Positions 11,642 to 23,270 are shown, counted from the stretch's first letter. The stretch is 64,000 nt of DNA from Cannabis sativa (GCF_029168945.1 NC_083610.1:50981429-51045428), one strand, 5' to 3'. Made by a program: numbers and translations. The notes: a model not told the origin generated them from the letters alone.

Positions 11642-12841
11642 AATTAAAAGAGAGTTCTTCTTAAAAGAAAATAAATAATACAAAATAGTAATAGATGTTG
11701 ACTGTCCAGAACAGGACCAGAAAAAAAAAAGCTTGAACCGAACCAAATTGTGAGGTCCACCACCATGGGATTCCAAATGTACTTAAAATTAAAAGTCATT
11801 ATTTAGGACCACACCAATCTAACGGTCTATATTATATACTCAACATTTGATGGTATTTATCTATTTTACTTCTTTCAATTTATACATAGTCACTTTTGAT
11901 AGAATTAACATTAAAAACCAAGTACGATTGATGCTTAATTTGCTTGAGAATATTTTGAAGGAAGCACATACTAAATTGATGGGATCGGAACAGATCAAAA
12001 GGGGTGTAAGAATATTTTGAGCGACATTGTCATCCACAACGTTAATTAATGCGTCTTTCATTTTTTCTTTTTCTTTATTATTAGTTTTTCAATTTTATAA
12101 AAGAGTATGTTTTGATGAGTAAGAAAACTGAAAAATCAGTCAAGATGGTTGGTTTAATATTTGATACTATTGATAAGACTGACTGCAGTACACTTTAGAT
12201 TTTTTTATTCAATTATTAATTTGTGAATTAAAATCTTTTGGAGAGTGGATGAAAAAAAGCATATACTTTGTATGCAATCACTTTATTATTTCTTCAAATA
12301 AAATAAAATTAAAGTTAGTTAGGAGACCCATCGGTTTAATATAATTAATATGTTTTCCCCAGTAGACTACTTGGATGAACGTAACACTGACCTTATTTGA
12401 GGATCAAGCTTATAATTCTGTTGAGCAACCTAAAAATTTCAATTTTGAATATATTGGTGGATCACTTGAAAAGTGCCAATCACGTAGGAAGAAAAAAAGA
12501 ATTAATATATACATAATGATCATAATACGTAGCATTAAGCAATCACTCTAATATTTATATATAAATAAATATATTAAATTTTATACATGTGAGTTATTAT
12601 ATGCCATTTTTTATTTATTACTTTTTTTTTTTTAAAAAAAAAAAAGACTAAGATTTTATTAGAAAAAACGAAATGCTTAAAAGGTTCTCAAATGGAAAAT
12701 GAAGAGAATCCCTACACAAAGTCAATAAAAATACGCATAAAATTACGAGTAGGAAACAGCTCATATATGTTTTCCTTTTCTAATCTAATGCACCTCATAT
12801 ATGTTGTTGTTAGATGTTATTGACAAAATATATATGAAATG
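11642..12841. other. AT-rich intergenic DNA, no gene seen
   Basis: No convincing exon, RNA gene or repeat boundary is visible. A segment near 12783-12855 recurs in related form at 15355-15440 (see the entry for 12842-14400). Confidence 0.5.
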
Positions 12842-14116
12842 ATACTCACTACTGCACTTCGCAAAACAATCGTTTTTTATCGTTTTTATTTCAAAAATCA
12901 AGTATTCATAACATTATCGTTAAAATACTATTTTTTGCCTAAAAAATTAATAAACCAAAATTTTCATGGTACTATGGATGGACAGCTTTTTGTACTTCCA
13001 AAAATCAAATTTTCATAACACTATCGTTAATTATCATTTTTGCCTTAAAATGATATTTTTATGACCTCATCGTTAAATCATCTTTTTAGTATAGAAAATT
13101 AAGTTTTCATATCACCTTGTTAAAGCATCAATTTTAATTGAAAATTTAATTTCGGTAAAAAAAAATCATGTAATATTAAGCATTTAAATTTTGGATTGCA
13201 CTTTCAATCAATAAACATAAAAATGTTGAAAAAATAATGGGTGTTTCCATAGGTGCAAAAATGGTGAGAGGATGACGCTTCTATGGATGCTTCAATGATA
13301 CTTTATAGCCATTTGGATTTTTTTTTTTATTTCTAATGGTCGTTGGATAAGAGAAGTAGAAAGATATACTGCTACAAAAGACACATTTAGCGTCAGTACT
13401 AAATTGACTCCTAAACTTATTGTGTCGGTTCAGGAAATCGACACCTATTCCACCGATCTTTAAAGTATATTCTTTTGCATTAGTTCTAAACTGACACTAT
13501 TGAGCATAGGCATCGATTTAGAACCGAAACTTAAAATTTATTTTATGTTTTCACTTTAAGCATCAATTTAGACAAGTGGGAAATTTGTTTTGCACTTTAA
13601 GCATCGATTTTGCACTGATGCAAGTAAAAGAAAATCCAAATCTGCATACGAACTATTCTAGTTGATCAAACCTAGATCTATTCTAATCTAAAAATATAAA
13701 ACACATCTTAGATCTATGATATAAAATTTACAAAAATATTATATGTATATATTTTAGACACAAATATATTATATATATTTATATACAAACAAATTTAAAT
13801 CTAAATATATACATATATATAAATCTAAAAAAAATACAGAGAAAGAGATCGAGAGAGATAGAGGGGTAGTAAGAGGAGGAGATGGCTACCATATGAAAGC
13901 ACCCACGAATGGGTCAAGGTGGGGTGCAATCGGGGTGGAAACAATCAAGGTAGGGTGTAGTCGGGGTGGTTGTCATGGGGTTGGGTCGTGTCGAGGTGGG
14001 TTCATTTCGGGTGGAGATGATATATATATAGAGAGAGATGGGGCAGTTGAAGTGTGTTTAGAAATGATGGGGAGAGAGAGAGATGGGACAGTTGAAGTGT
14101 GTTTAGAAAAGATGGG

Positions 14117-14178
<62 letters not shown>

Positions 14179-14400
14179 AAGAAAGAGAGATGGAGCACAC
14201 AGATTGCTAGCGTGGCGTAATAAAGGTTTAAGCGTTGGTTCTAAATTGACGCTAAAGATCATATATTTGGCGTCAGTTTAAATTTTTATGTTGGTATGTG
14301 GAATGACGCCATTGAGTACTTATATGTGTCGGTTCACTATTGACGCCTAAGAATTAGGGTGGTTAATAGCATCAATTATTTAAGTTGACTGATCCAAAAG
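12842..14400. mobile_element. Possible non-autonomous CACTA-like or other DNA element with subterminal repeats
   Basis: The region starts near CACTACTGCAC and carries many short related motifs in both directions, such as GGTTCTAAATTGACGC, CGGTTCAGGAAATCGACACC and CACTATTGACGCC, between 13390 and 14345. Clusters of short direct and inverted motifs near element ends are typical of CACTA transposons. No transposase is visible and I could not find the matching ...TAGTG end or a 3-bp target duplication. Similar 75-bp segments lie at 12783-12855 and 15355-15440. The classification is tentative. Confidence 0.35.
14034..14190. repeat. Short tandem duplication and (GA)n microsatellite
   Basis: A unit of about 50 bp containing CAGTTGAAGTGTGTTTAGAA occurs twice between 14034 and 14116. 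It is followed by a GA/GAAA run at 14117-14190. Arg-Glu and Ser-Leu reading frames over this run are artefacts of the repeat. Confidence 0.85.
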
Positions 14401-14669
14401 TGTCTTGTGTTGAAAATAGGGTGTTTGGTTGAGAAGGATTTTGTTAGGGTAATTTGTGTAGTATTCATATTCTGTTTTGGGTCAATACAACTTTTACACA
14501 ATACGATTATGATTAACATGAAGATTAAATAATATATCATAAAATATAAATACAATCACAACATAGCTATAAACAAATAAATCTGTGACACGACACTATT
14601 TACACGAAATTTAAACAAGTCACATTCATGTCATGTTAATATTTTATTCACATTATAACATGAATAAAA

Positions 14670-14910
14670 AAAAGGGAAATTACTTTATATACTATTTTTT
14701 TTTAACTTTTGTTTCAAATTTACGGTTTGAGTTTTTAAAGAGGTTGCAGCGCTAGTTGCAATAGGGATTTCTATACGATTTTTTGTTGCAATTTAGGTTG
14801 CAGCGTTAGTTGCAATAGGGATTTCTATGTAGAATTTCGTAAAAATACAAATAATAATAATAATAAAAAAAAAAACTGTTTTAAAGTGTAAAAATAAAAA
14901 AGTCCCAAAA
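14670..14910. mobile_element. Dispersed MITE-like repeat, same family as 54500-54689
   Basis: The block GGAAATTACTTTATATACTA ... AAACTGTTTTAAA resembles 54500-54670 in order and wording. It contains its own internal duplication: GTTGCAGCG(C/T)TAGTTGCAA with GGGATTTCTAT occurs twice, at about 14743 and 14787. No coding capacity. Confidence 0.5.
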
Positions 14911-16084
14911 AAGAGAAATTATTTTAACATGTATAACCTAAAAAAAATCAATAGGTTCAAATTTATTATTTTAACATGTATAACCTGTTATAGCTTTATT
15001 AATACACTTGCTAATTTCATGTCAACATATTTATAATATATTTATTAATATGCACCTAATTGTATTAAACGCGTCAATTTTGGCTACTGTAAATTAACGT
15101 GTGTTTAACCTGAAATTTAATGAAATTATGGTTGTTTAACCTGTTTTGATGTACACTTATTTATGTTTTACTCAACTTACTAATTTTATATTGTTTTCGA
15201 AGTGTGTTATCATGTTATGACCTATATTGCAACCATTGGTTTTTTTTTCCTATTTTCTAAAATAAAGCATATTTTGCCTATGATTTGTCAGGTTATCATA
15301 TTTTTTTCAAGTTATGTGTCTTATGATGCATCTCATATTGTTATTTTTTACCCTTAATCTAATGCTGCTCATTTATGATTGTTACTTGTTAGATGTTATT
15401 GCCCGATTATATAAGTAAGAAACGCTACTCACCACTACATTTTGTTGAAAATGACATGTTTAACAAATTAAACAACTGTTAACCCATCAAGGACAACAGA
15501 CTTAAATCACATTCACATTAGATTGACCAATGTACCCAACAAATATTCCTATATTGGACTTTAGTTTTTGGGCAACATAATAATCGCAAAGTGACTCCTT
15601 AGCTATTTTAGGGAGCTCCTTTGAAAATACTATCCTCCAAGGAATGTTAAGGAACTAGCTAAATGTGGGGAGTTCTCTAAATTCTTTCCAAATATTTTAA
15701 TGCAATTACAATAAAAAAAAAACATTGTTTCAATATATTAAAGAGCTAACTTTTACTTTATGATTTTATTTAAATAACATTATACAATTCTTCCATTAAA
15801 AAAATAAATAAATAGATTAACATTGTACAATTACTTGAGTTAAAATATATAGGGAGTTTGGTTGGAGAGAGCGCTGAACAAAAGTTCGTCCTAAAATAAA
15901 ATTTTAGCTCAAATATAAGGAGTCTCTCAGGAGTTGCTCTAAGGCATCCCAAATAAAACCTATAAAATGTGACACTTAGTGTGATTAAATCTAAAATCAG
16001 ATTTTAATTGTCATAATTTAATAAGTAATGTAGAAGAATTTTATGGTAGTCTCTGTATAAGAAAGATCATCGTTAGCCCTATTT
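14911..16084. other. AT-rich intergenic DNA, no gene seen
   Basis: No reading frame, splice pattern or RNA gene is recognisable. It ends at the left target duplication (TTAGA, 16085-16089) of the Sirevirus element. Confidence 0.55.
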
Positions 16085-16551
16085 TTAGATGTAAAGTCCT
16101 TTTTTGGCAAGTTAGGTGACAAAATAATTTTTCCTTTTTATGGTAAGATTGCTATGCATTCATTTTCGAAATCTTACCTCTTTTATTCGGTTATTAGTTG
16201 CCATTTTCCTTGTTTGGAAAGTTGCACTTTCAGCTGAACTTTCCTTTGTTGAAAAACTTCTCAAAAGAGAAGGAATTCTCTTTTGGAAAGTTGTCTTTTT
16301 TAGGGAAACTTTGTTTATTGCCTTTTCCTTATTGATTTCGATTGTATCTTGATACAATCAGAATATCTAATCTGTTTTTGGCAGGAATCAAGCATTGAAA
16401 GAAGATCGGACCCGATTTTAGTAAGTTTCCGTTTCTGGGCAGATCTGCTTCGTCAGCATCCGAATCTGATGTAGCAGATCGCGTTTCTTTTGGAAAGTTT
16501 TTGTACAGCTGCTAATTCGAACTTGTGGTTGCCTCTTTGGTTTCTATGATC

Positions 16552-16559
16552 TATAAATA
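16552..16559 (+). promoter_or_regulatory. TATA box of the Sirevirus 5' LTR
   Basis: TATAAATA within CTATAAATAGAGCC, about 760 bases before the gag ATG and followed by a leader without long reading frames, is the natural promoter of the genomic RNA. The copy in the 3' LTR is near 25708. Confidence 0.75.
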
Positions 16560-16723
16560 GAGCCTAGAGAGCAACCATTCGAATTACCTCTTCCATTATT
16601 CATTTTCTACATTTATCTTTTGAGAGAAGAGAGTGTTTCTTTGTTTTGTGAGAGCCTAGTTGTTCTATTTCTGTTCTTACTCTATCCTAGAGGTTGTGAA
16701 GAACTACTTGACTGAACAAGAGA

Positions 16724-16882
16724 TTGGTCTTCGGGAGAAGACTTGATAAAGCCTTACTTCGAGAGGAAGTAAGCACTTGGTCTTCGGGAGAAGACTTGTT
16801 GAAGCCTTACTTCGGGAGGAAGTAAGCACTTGGTCTTCGGGAGAAGACATGTTGAAGCCTTACTTCGGGAGGAAGTAAGCAC
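16724..16882 (+). repeat. Three 53-bp tandem units, each with two perfect inverted repeats
   Basis: The unit begins TTGGTCTTCGGGAGAAGAC and repeats at 16724, 16777 and 16830. Each contains hairpin A, stem GTCTTC/GAAGAC with loop GGGA (16727-16742, 16780-16795, 16833-16848), and hairpin B, stem CTTACTTC/GAAGTAAG with loop GAGAG in the first and GGGAG in the others (16753-16773, 16806-16826, 16859-16879). The array lies 140-300 bases after the inferred RNA start, so it would fold in the leader RNA. The 3' LTR copy is 25898-26056; one A loop there is AGGA while its stem is kept. Confidence 0.93.
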
Positions 16883-17068
16883 TCACACTTCAAAGACGAA
16901 GGGAGTTCGGGCTTGAAGGTGTTTCAAGAAGTCAGATTCATAAAGTGGATTACAAAGGATTGCGGCAATACTTTAGAGGGAGTCTAAACTTGTTTAAGTC
17001 AATTGTCTTTTTAATTTTGATACTTTATTAATTGATTTCATTCTCTGGGCGTGGCCCCGTGGACTAGG

Positions 17069-17086
17069 AGTGTTCGGGAGAACACT
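17069..17086 (+). other. Isolated hairpin with the same GGGA loop
   Basis: AGTGTTC, GGGA, GAACACT is a perfect 7-bp stem sharing the core TTCGGGAGAA with the A hairpins but with a different outer stem. It is repeated in the 3' LTR at 26243-26260. Confidence 0.88.
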
Positions 17087-17255
17087 GATACCACGTATAA
17101 ATCTCTTGTGTCAAGTTATTTATTTTTCTGCAAATATTTTATATTACGCCTGTTCGATTTCTTTGTAGCAGAATTACTTTCTTCTGCTGCAAACGCTTAC
17201 AGTTTTTATATTTTCGTATATACTACTGACATTTGCAAAAACACGGTTTTTCAAT

Positions 17256-17267
17256 TGGTATCAGAGC
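17256..17267 (+). other. Primer-binding site, initiator tRNA-Met type
   Basis: TGGTATCAGAGC, two bases after the 5' LTR, is the standard Copia primer site complementary to the 3' end of initiator tRNA-Met. Confidence 0.92.
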
Positions 17268-17311
17268 GGGACACTAAACTCTTAGTGTGGTCCTATAACG
17301 TTTTTGTTAGA

Positions 17312-17746
17312 ATGTCATTTTTTGCAGAAGGAAGTTCTATTTCTAGACCACCGTTGCTTAATGACTCTAACTATCCTTATTGGAAAGTTAGAATGAGGGC
17401 CTTCATCAAATCTCAAGATGAGAAGGCGTGGAGAATGGTTCTATCAGGTTGGTCTCCTCCAGTTGAGACAGATTCTTCAGGTAATACTACTATAAAATCT
17501 GAACTGGAATGGTCTATTGAAGATGATAAACTATCTGCCTACAATAGCAAAGCCTTGCATGCTATCTTTAATGGTGTAGGTGAGGGTTACATTAAACTTA
17601 TATCATCTTGTGTTTCTGCTAAGGAAGCTTGGGAGATTCTTCAAACTCAGTTTGAAGGAACTTCTGATGTGAAAAGATCTAGATTTATCATGCTTCAAAC
17701 TAAATTTGATGAGCTTAGAATGTCTGATAATGAAACTTTAAGCTGA
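17312..17746 (+). pseudogene. Sirevirus gag, N-terminal part
   Basis: ATG 17312 (MSFFAEGSSI) is the first plausible start after the primer site; the upstream extension of the frame lies in the LTR. It reads LLNDSNYPYWKVRMRAF, the N-terminal motif of Copia gags, then a UBN2-type gag segment (FNGVGEGYIKLISSC, AWEILQTQFEG). The frame ends with TGA after NETLS at 17744-17746; gag-like coding goes on in other frames, so at least two small indels lie between 17740 and 17820. Confidence 0.88.
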
Positions 17747-17817
17747 ATTCTATGAAAAATTATCGACATTGCTAATGAATATTTTGCTCTTGGAGAAAAG
17801 CTTGATGATTCGTTCTT

Positions 17818-19620
17818 GTGAGAAAAATTGTTAGAGTTCTTCCAGAAAGGTTTGATACTAAACTTTTGGCAATGGAGGAAGCTAAAGATTTTAGCACTAT
17901 GAAAGTGGAAGAATTGATGGGTTCCTTACGTACTTTTGAATTAAATCAACAGATTAAACAAAAGGACAAACCCAAGTCCATTGCTGATAAAGGTAAAAGT
18001 ATTGCTTTGAAAGTTGCTGATAATGAAAATTCTGATAGTGAATGCGATGATGAGATTGCTTTATTAACTAAGAATTTTCAGAAATATATGAAAAAGATGG
18101 GAAATAAAAAGAATATTTCGAAAGGTTCAAAAGGTAATACTTTCATTAAACCATCTGTCTTTAACAAAAAGGGAATTCAGTGCAGGGAATGTGAAGGTTT
18201 TGGGCATATTCAAGCTGAGTGTGCAAACACTTTGAAAAAGAATAAGAAAAGTTTCAATGTCACTTGGAGTGATGATGAAACCGAAAGTGATGAAGATATT
18301 GCTGAAAATGTTGCCCTAACCTCTGTTATGACTAATGTGTTGTGTGATTCACAGGTGAAAGATAGATTGGTATGTCTGAATAATACCACCAAACAAGAGG
18401 AATCAGATTCAGATGAGTCTGAAATCTGTGAAGAATCTCTTGCTGAATCATACAAAGTCATGTATGAAAAATGGATTCAGGTTGCTTCTGAAAATAGAGA
18501 GTTGAATAAATTGAATAAAAAATTGTCTCATCAGATTGAAATGTGTAATTTGAAAATAAAAGAATATGAGACAAGTTTTTGTGATAAAAATGAAAAAATC
18601 TCTCTATTAAAGAAGGAACTTGAAAACTTTAAGAAAAATGTTCAAATGCTTAATCCTGGATCTTCTATTTTTGAAAAAGCTCAGAATGCAGGTCAGAGAG
18701 GTTTCGCAGGTCTTGGTTCTAATGGAATGGAAAGTTCTGGAGTCACAAAGTTTGTAAAATCTAGTGTTCCAACGAATCACCTTAAGGCTACAAGCTCTGC
18801 CGTAACAGTTACACAGCCTGTGGCAGCAAGAACAGCTTCTGATGCTGCAAAATCTCCAGGATTTTCAAAAAGGGTAAGATCTCAGGTAAAAAGATTTGTT
18901 CCCATTTGTCATTTTTGTGGTAGAAAAGGACATATCAGACCTAAATGTTTCACGTTGAACAATCTGTTTAAAACTAATTATTTTGATAATTTGAAAAAAT
19001 CTCAAAAGAAACATAAAGGTTTGAAACAAATATGGGTGAAAAAGAAGTGTCTAGCTGGTTTTTCTGATAAAACTGCTGCATCTCAAATGTGGTATTTTGA
19101 CAGTGGTTGCTCTAGACATATGACAGGCGACAAGGATTTTTTGACTAACATTCGGCCTATGCTATGTGGAGAATTCACTTTTGGTAATGGCCTATCTGGA
19201 AAAGTTATTGGTATGGGAACTCTAAATTTTGAAGGGTTACCTAGACTGAAAAATGTGATGCTAGTTGAAGGACTGAGGGCTAATTTACTTAGCATCAGTC
19301 AAATCTGTGATCAAGGGTTTACTGTTTCTTTTGATAGTGATCATTGTTATGTTCTGAATGATGACAATGAATGTATCTTGCAAGGATTTCGATCCAATGA
19401 TAACTGTTACACTCTAACCCCTATGTTTACTTGTCATTCAGCTATCAACAACACCACAGATCTGTGGCATGCCAAGCTTGGGCATATTAATTTTAAAAAC
19501 CTGAAAAAATTGTCAAATGCAGGTATTGTTCGAGGTCTTCCCAAGCTTGGTAAGGAAAGTGAAGGTAAGTGTGAACCGTGTCAACTTGGGAAGCAATTAA
19601 AAATCACTCACAAGCACATG
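17818..19620 (+). pseudogene. Sirevirus gag C-terminus, zinc knuckles, protease and pre-integrase zinc domain
   Basis: This frame continues gag (VRVLPERFDTKLLAMEEAKD). It has two CCHC knuckles, CRECEGFGHIQAEC near 18184 and CHFCGRKGHIRPKC near 18907, separated by a Lys/Glu-rich segment likely to form coiled coil. The protease active site DSG is in WYFDSGCSRHMTGD near 19090. The pre-integrase region LWHAKLGHINFKNL with CEPCQLGK follows. Two knuckles spaced widely apart are usual in Sireviruses. A one-base shift near 19600-19615 passes the reading to the integrase frame; the open frame itself runs to 19698. Confidence 0.88.
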
Positions 19621-20405
19621 TGTACGATATCAATACCTCAAAGGTATTGGAATTGCTTCACATGGATCTTATGGGTCCAATCCAAGTTGAAAGTTTGAAT
19701 GGTAAACGATATATCTTTGTGTGTGTTGATGATTTCTCTCGTTTTACTTGGGTAGATTTCTTAAGAGAAAAATCTGACACTTTTGATGCCTTTAAAACTC
19801 TTTGTCTGAGATTAAGAGTTGAGAAAGGTTGTAATATTGGGAAAATTGTTCGAATTCAAAGTGATCATGGTAAGGAGTTTGAAAATTCTGTGTATGATGA
19901 TTTTTGCAAGTCTACAGGTATAACTCATGAATTTTCAGCTCCCAAAACTCCTCAACAAAATGGAGTTGTTGAGAGGAAGAATCGAACATTGCAGCAAATG
20001 GCAAGAGTGATGATAAATAGCAAGAAGTTGACAAAGCGCTTATGGGCTGAAGCTATTAACACAGCTTGCTACATAATAAACAGAGTGTTTATTCGTCCAG
20101 GTACCTCAAAAACATCTTATGAAATCTGGAAAGGTAAGCGCCCCAATGTAAGTCATTTTCATGTCTTTGGATGTGTGTGTTATGTCTATAGAGATCGTGA
20201 GCATATTGGTAAATTTGATGCTAAAAGTGATGTTGGTGTGTTTATTGGATATTCCTTAAACAGTAGAGCTTATCGTGTTTATAACATGAGAACTCAAATT
20301 GTTTTGGAATCAGCTAATGTGGTTGTTGATGATTTTAGAGATTTTTCAGAGTTTTCCACAGAAGCCAAGATAGATAGTCTCATGGATACTCCTCCGAAGT
20401 TGTAA
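19600..20405 (+). pseudogene. Sirevirus integrase core
   Basis: The DDE residues are visible: Asp in HMDLMGPI, Asp in QSDHGKEF and Glu in NGVVERKNRT. Further conserved blocks are FVCVDDFSRFTWV, PGTSKTSYEIWKGK and GVFIGYSLNSRAYRVYN, the last typical of the SIRE group. The frame ends at 20405; a degenerate linker with mixed frames (20406-20700) leads to the reverse transcriptase. Confidence 0.88.
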
Positions 20406-20496
20406 CGGCGGATCTGATGCGGCGGAACCCATTGCGATGCGCAAATGACGAATCTGCTGCTTTGCAACTGAAACGAGAGAACCGTAACCGTCTATC

Positions 20497-22186
20497 TTGA
20501 CTCATCCAAACATCATCAACGACTCTATTCGTAAAGAACCAAGCACTAGAGTCAAACTGAATCATCCAAAAGATCTCATCCTTGGAAATCCTGAAGAAAG
20601 CATGGTAACTCGCAGAAGGTATATTAATTTAATCAGCTTTCTTTGCTTTGTTTCTCAATATGAACCGAAAAATGTGAAGGAAGCCATGACCTTTTGAGGA
20701 ATGGCTCAATGCAATGCAAGAGGAACTCAACCAATTTGTTCGCAACAAGGTATGGATTTTGGTCCGAAGACCAAAAGGTATAAATGTTATTGGAACAAAG
20801 TGGTTGTTTAAAAATAAAAGTGATGAGTTCGGTACAATTGTGAGAAACAAGGCTCGTTTGGTGGCTCAAGGGTACACACAGGTAGAAGGTATTGATTTTG
20901 ATGAAACTTTTGCTCCTATTGCAAGATTAGAATCAATTCGTTTACTTTTGTGTATTGCTTGTATTCTGAATATTAAATTGTTTCAAATGGATGTGAAATC
21001 TGCCTTCCTAAATGGTATTTTGAATGAGGAAGTTTATGTTGAGCAACCAAAAGGATTCGAAGATCCTCAATTTCCAGACCATGTATACAAACTTGAAAAA
21101 GCTTTGTATGGTCTGAAACAAGCTCCTCGAGCTTGGTATGAAAGGTTGACTCAATTTTTACTTTCTCATGGCTATCACAGAGGTAGTGTGGATAAAACTC
21201 TTTTCATCAAACATATAAAATCTGATTTTATCATTGCTCAAATTTATGTTGATGATATAGTTTTTGGTTCTACATCTAACCATGAAGTGCAGGTATTTGT
21301 TGATCAAATGAAAAGTGAATTTGAAATGAGCATGGTTGGTGAGCTTAATTTCTTTCTGGGTCTTCAAGTGAGACAAATGGAAGGAGGTACATTTGTATCT
21401 CAAAGAAAGTATGCTAAGAACCTTGTCAAGAAATTTGGCCTTGAATCGGCTAAGCATGTAAGTACTCCTATGAGCACCACACTGAAATTAACAAAAGATG
21501 AGAATGGAGTAAAGGTAGACACTACACTCTATCGTAGCATGATTGGAAGTCTTTTGTATTTAACTGCTAGTCGTCCTGATATCTGTTATAGTGTGGGAGT
21601 GTGTGCTAGATATCAAAGTAATCCTATGGAATCTCATGTATCAGCTGTGAAAAGGATTATTAGATATGTTAATAGCACTCCTGATTATGGAACTTGGTAC
21701 TCGAAAGATACCAATTCAAATCTTGCTTGTTTTAGTGATGCAGATTGGGCAGGAAATGCTGATGATCGAGAGAGCACAAGTGGAGGGTGCTTCTTTCTTG
21801 GGAATAATCTAGTATCTTGGCATAGCAAGAAACAGAATTCCATCTCCTTATCCACTGCCGAAGCTGAGTAGATCGCTGCTGGCAGTTGTTGTACTCAACT
21901 ATTGTGGTTGAAACAAATGTTGATTGATTATGGGTTTGATTTGGGTGTTTTGACTATTTTTTGTGACAATACTAGTGCCATAAATATTTCCAAAAATCCT
22001 GTTCAACATTCTAGAACAAAGCACATTGACATAAGACACCACTTTATCAGGGAACTTGTTGAAAATAAATCATTGCAATTAGAATATGTTGATACTGAAA
22101 AACAATTAGATGATATTTTCACAAAGGCACTAGATGCAAGTCGCTTTGACTCCCTCAGAAAGTCTTTGGGAGTTTGCATTGTTTAA
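20497..22186 (+). pseudogene. Sirevirus reverse transcriptase and RNase H
   Basis: A short piece at 20497-20697 (MVTRRRYINLISFLCF, NVKEAMTF) is the lead-in, then a frameshift near 20695. The main frame from 20714 has WLFKNKSDEFG, ARLVAQGYTQ, FQMDVKSAFLNG, YGLKQAPRAWYERL and the catalytic YVDDIVFGS near 21247. RNase H follows with SDADWAGNADDRESTSG. TAG at 21869-21871 stops the frame where a Tyr codon is expected (after STAEAE). The same frame then continues to 22186 with TIFCDNTSAI and KHIDIRHHFIRE. The reverse transcriptase core looks intact; the whole cannot be made as one protein. Confidence 0.9.
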
Positions 22187-23262
22187 TTTTATTTGTTCAT
22201 AATTCTTGTACAATAGTGTTATGTGATTCATCTCTAGCTCTTAATCTTCTATCATTGTATTTTGACAAATCATGTTTATGCTTTTGGAATATAATTAGTT
22301 AGGATCTCAGCATGATCATACTTTGTGATGTTGTGTTAAAAGGTTCTTGTTACTCTTTATTTGTGTCTAGGATTAAATAATGTTCTTATACATAGTTGAG
22401 CAATTTTTGTTTCAGTCTTGTCAGGCCCCTTGCTGGAATAGAGCTACCCATACTGAGGTGTGAAAGCCATCTGATGAGTAAGCTGGAACATTGTAATTAG
22501 CAACTATGATGAGGATGCACTACCATAGAAAAGGGCTACCTTCAGTATGGTGTGAAAGCATCCAGTTGCGGGATCAAATTGAAAAAGGCGAAAATGAAAA
22601 ATCTTGCCAAGGACAATGATCCTATTTTCACTGCACACACTTATGTCTGACAAGTGTATTCAAATCTGTAAGTCTCCTCTATTAAAATTAAATTGATAAT
22701 CCTGGTTCACAATTTTCAGTAACATGCATATCTTTTTCCTCAACATCAATTAAGTATGATTATTTCATGAGATACTAATTAGTTATTTTCCTTAAAAGCA
22801 TAACATGTATTTTATTTTGTCAATTGTCAATGATATTTGATTTCTTTGCTTGATTCGAATCACATATATTTATTGTGCATATTGTATTTTATTTTTGGGT
22901 TTATTTTATAAAAAAAAATAAAATAAAAAAAAAAAGGAGGGAGGCGTGTGACTTACTTCATGGGTTAAGAAAATCTTGTGCATAATTGGTAAGTATCAAC
23001 ATTCATTCTTTCTTTGATTTATTATGATATTTTTCCAAGTAAAGATTAATCTTTATATGGTAATGTGCCTTTATTCTTGAAAGATTGATTTATTTTTGGA
23101 AAAATTTGTTGGCATTTCTAGTTTCCTTTTATTTATTTTTTAAAAAAAAAAAAGGGGGAAAGGAGTTGAGAAGTGGGCGGTTTCCTCTTTTGGTTCATGG
23201 GCTGGCGGTTACCATTTGAATTTTCGAAATTGGTTTCCTTTTTCTTGTTTTGATTCCAAGGT
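22187..23262 (+). other. Sirevirus spacer between pol and the extra ORF
   Basis: There is no open frame worth noting. It holds a near-repeat (CTACCCATACTGAGGTGTGAAA at about 22445 and CTACCTTCAGTATGGTGTGAAA at about 22539, each around 20 bases), long A runs and G-rich tracts at 22937 and 23153. It may hold promoter elements for the following ORF. Confidence 0.5.
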
Positions 23263-23270
23263 TATATAAA
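23263..23270 (+). promoter_or_regulatory. Candidate TATA box before the env-like ORF
   Basis: TATATAAA within GGTTATATAAACC lies 90 bases before the ATG at 23360, in the position of a plant core promoter. That would let the extra ORF be expressed from its own transcript. This is inference from sequence and spacing only. Confidence 0.4.

Larger units (their letters stand above)
16090..17253 (+). repeat. 5' LTR of the Sirevirus element
   Basis: It starts TGTAAAGTCC and ends GGTTTTTCA. U3 holds repeated GGAAAGTT motifs in both directions and a perfect palindrome with 10-bp arms at 16262-16285 (loop GGAA). A TATAAATA box is at 16552-16559, so the RNA probably starts near 16585. R/U5 then holds the hairpin array at 16724-16882 and another hairpin at 17069-17086. 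Confidence 0.92.

Noticed and set aside
11861..12061. 66-codon minus-strand frame MKDALINVVDD
   Set aside because: Faintly gag-like wording but no motif or neighbouring pol to support it.
13893..14281. Reading frames on both strands over the (GA)n run, including Arg-Glu and Ser-Leu repeats
   Set aside because: They are made by the microsatellite and a short duplication; no start context, homology or splice sites.
16724..16882. CRISPR-like look of three regularly spaced repeats
   Set aside because: The whole 53-bp unit is repeated, there are no variable spacers and no cas genes, and it lies in a plant LTR.
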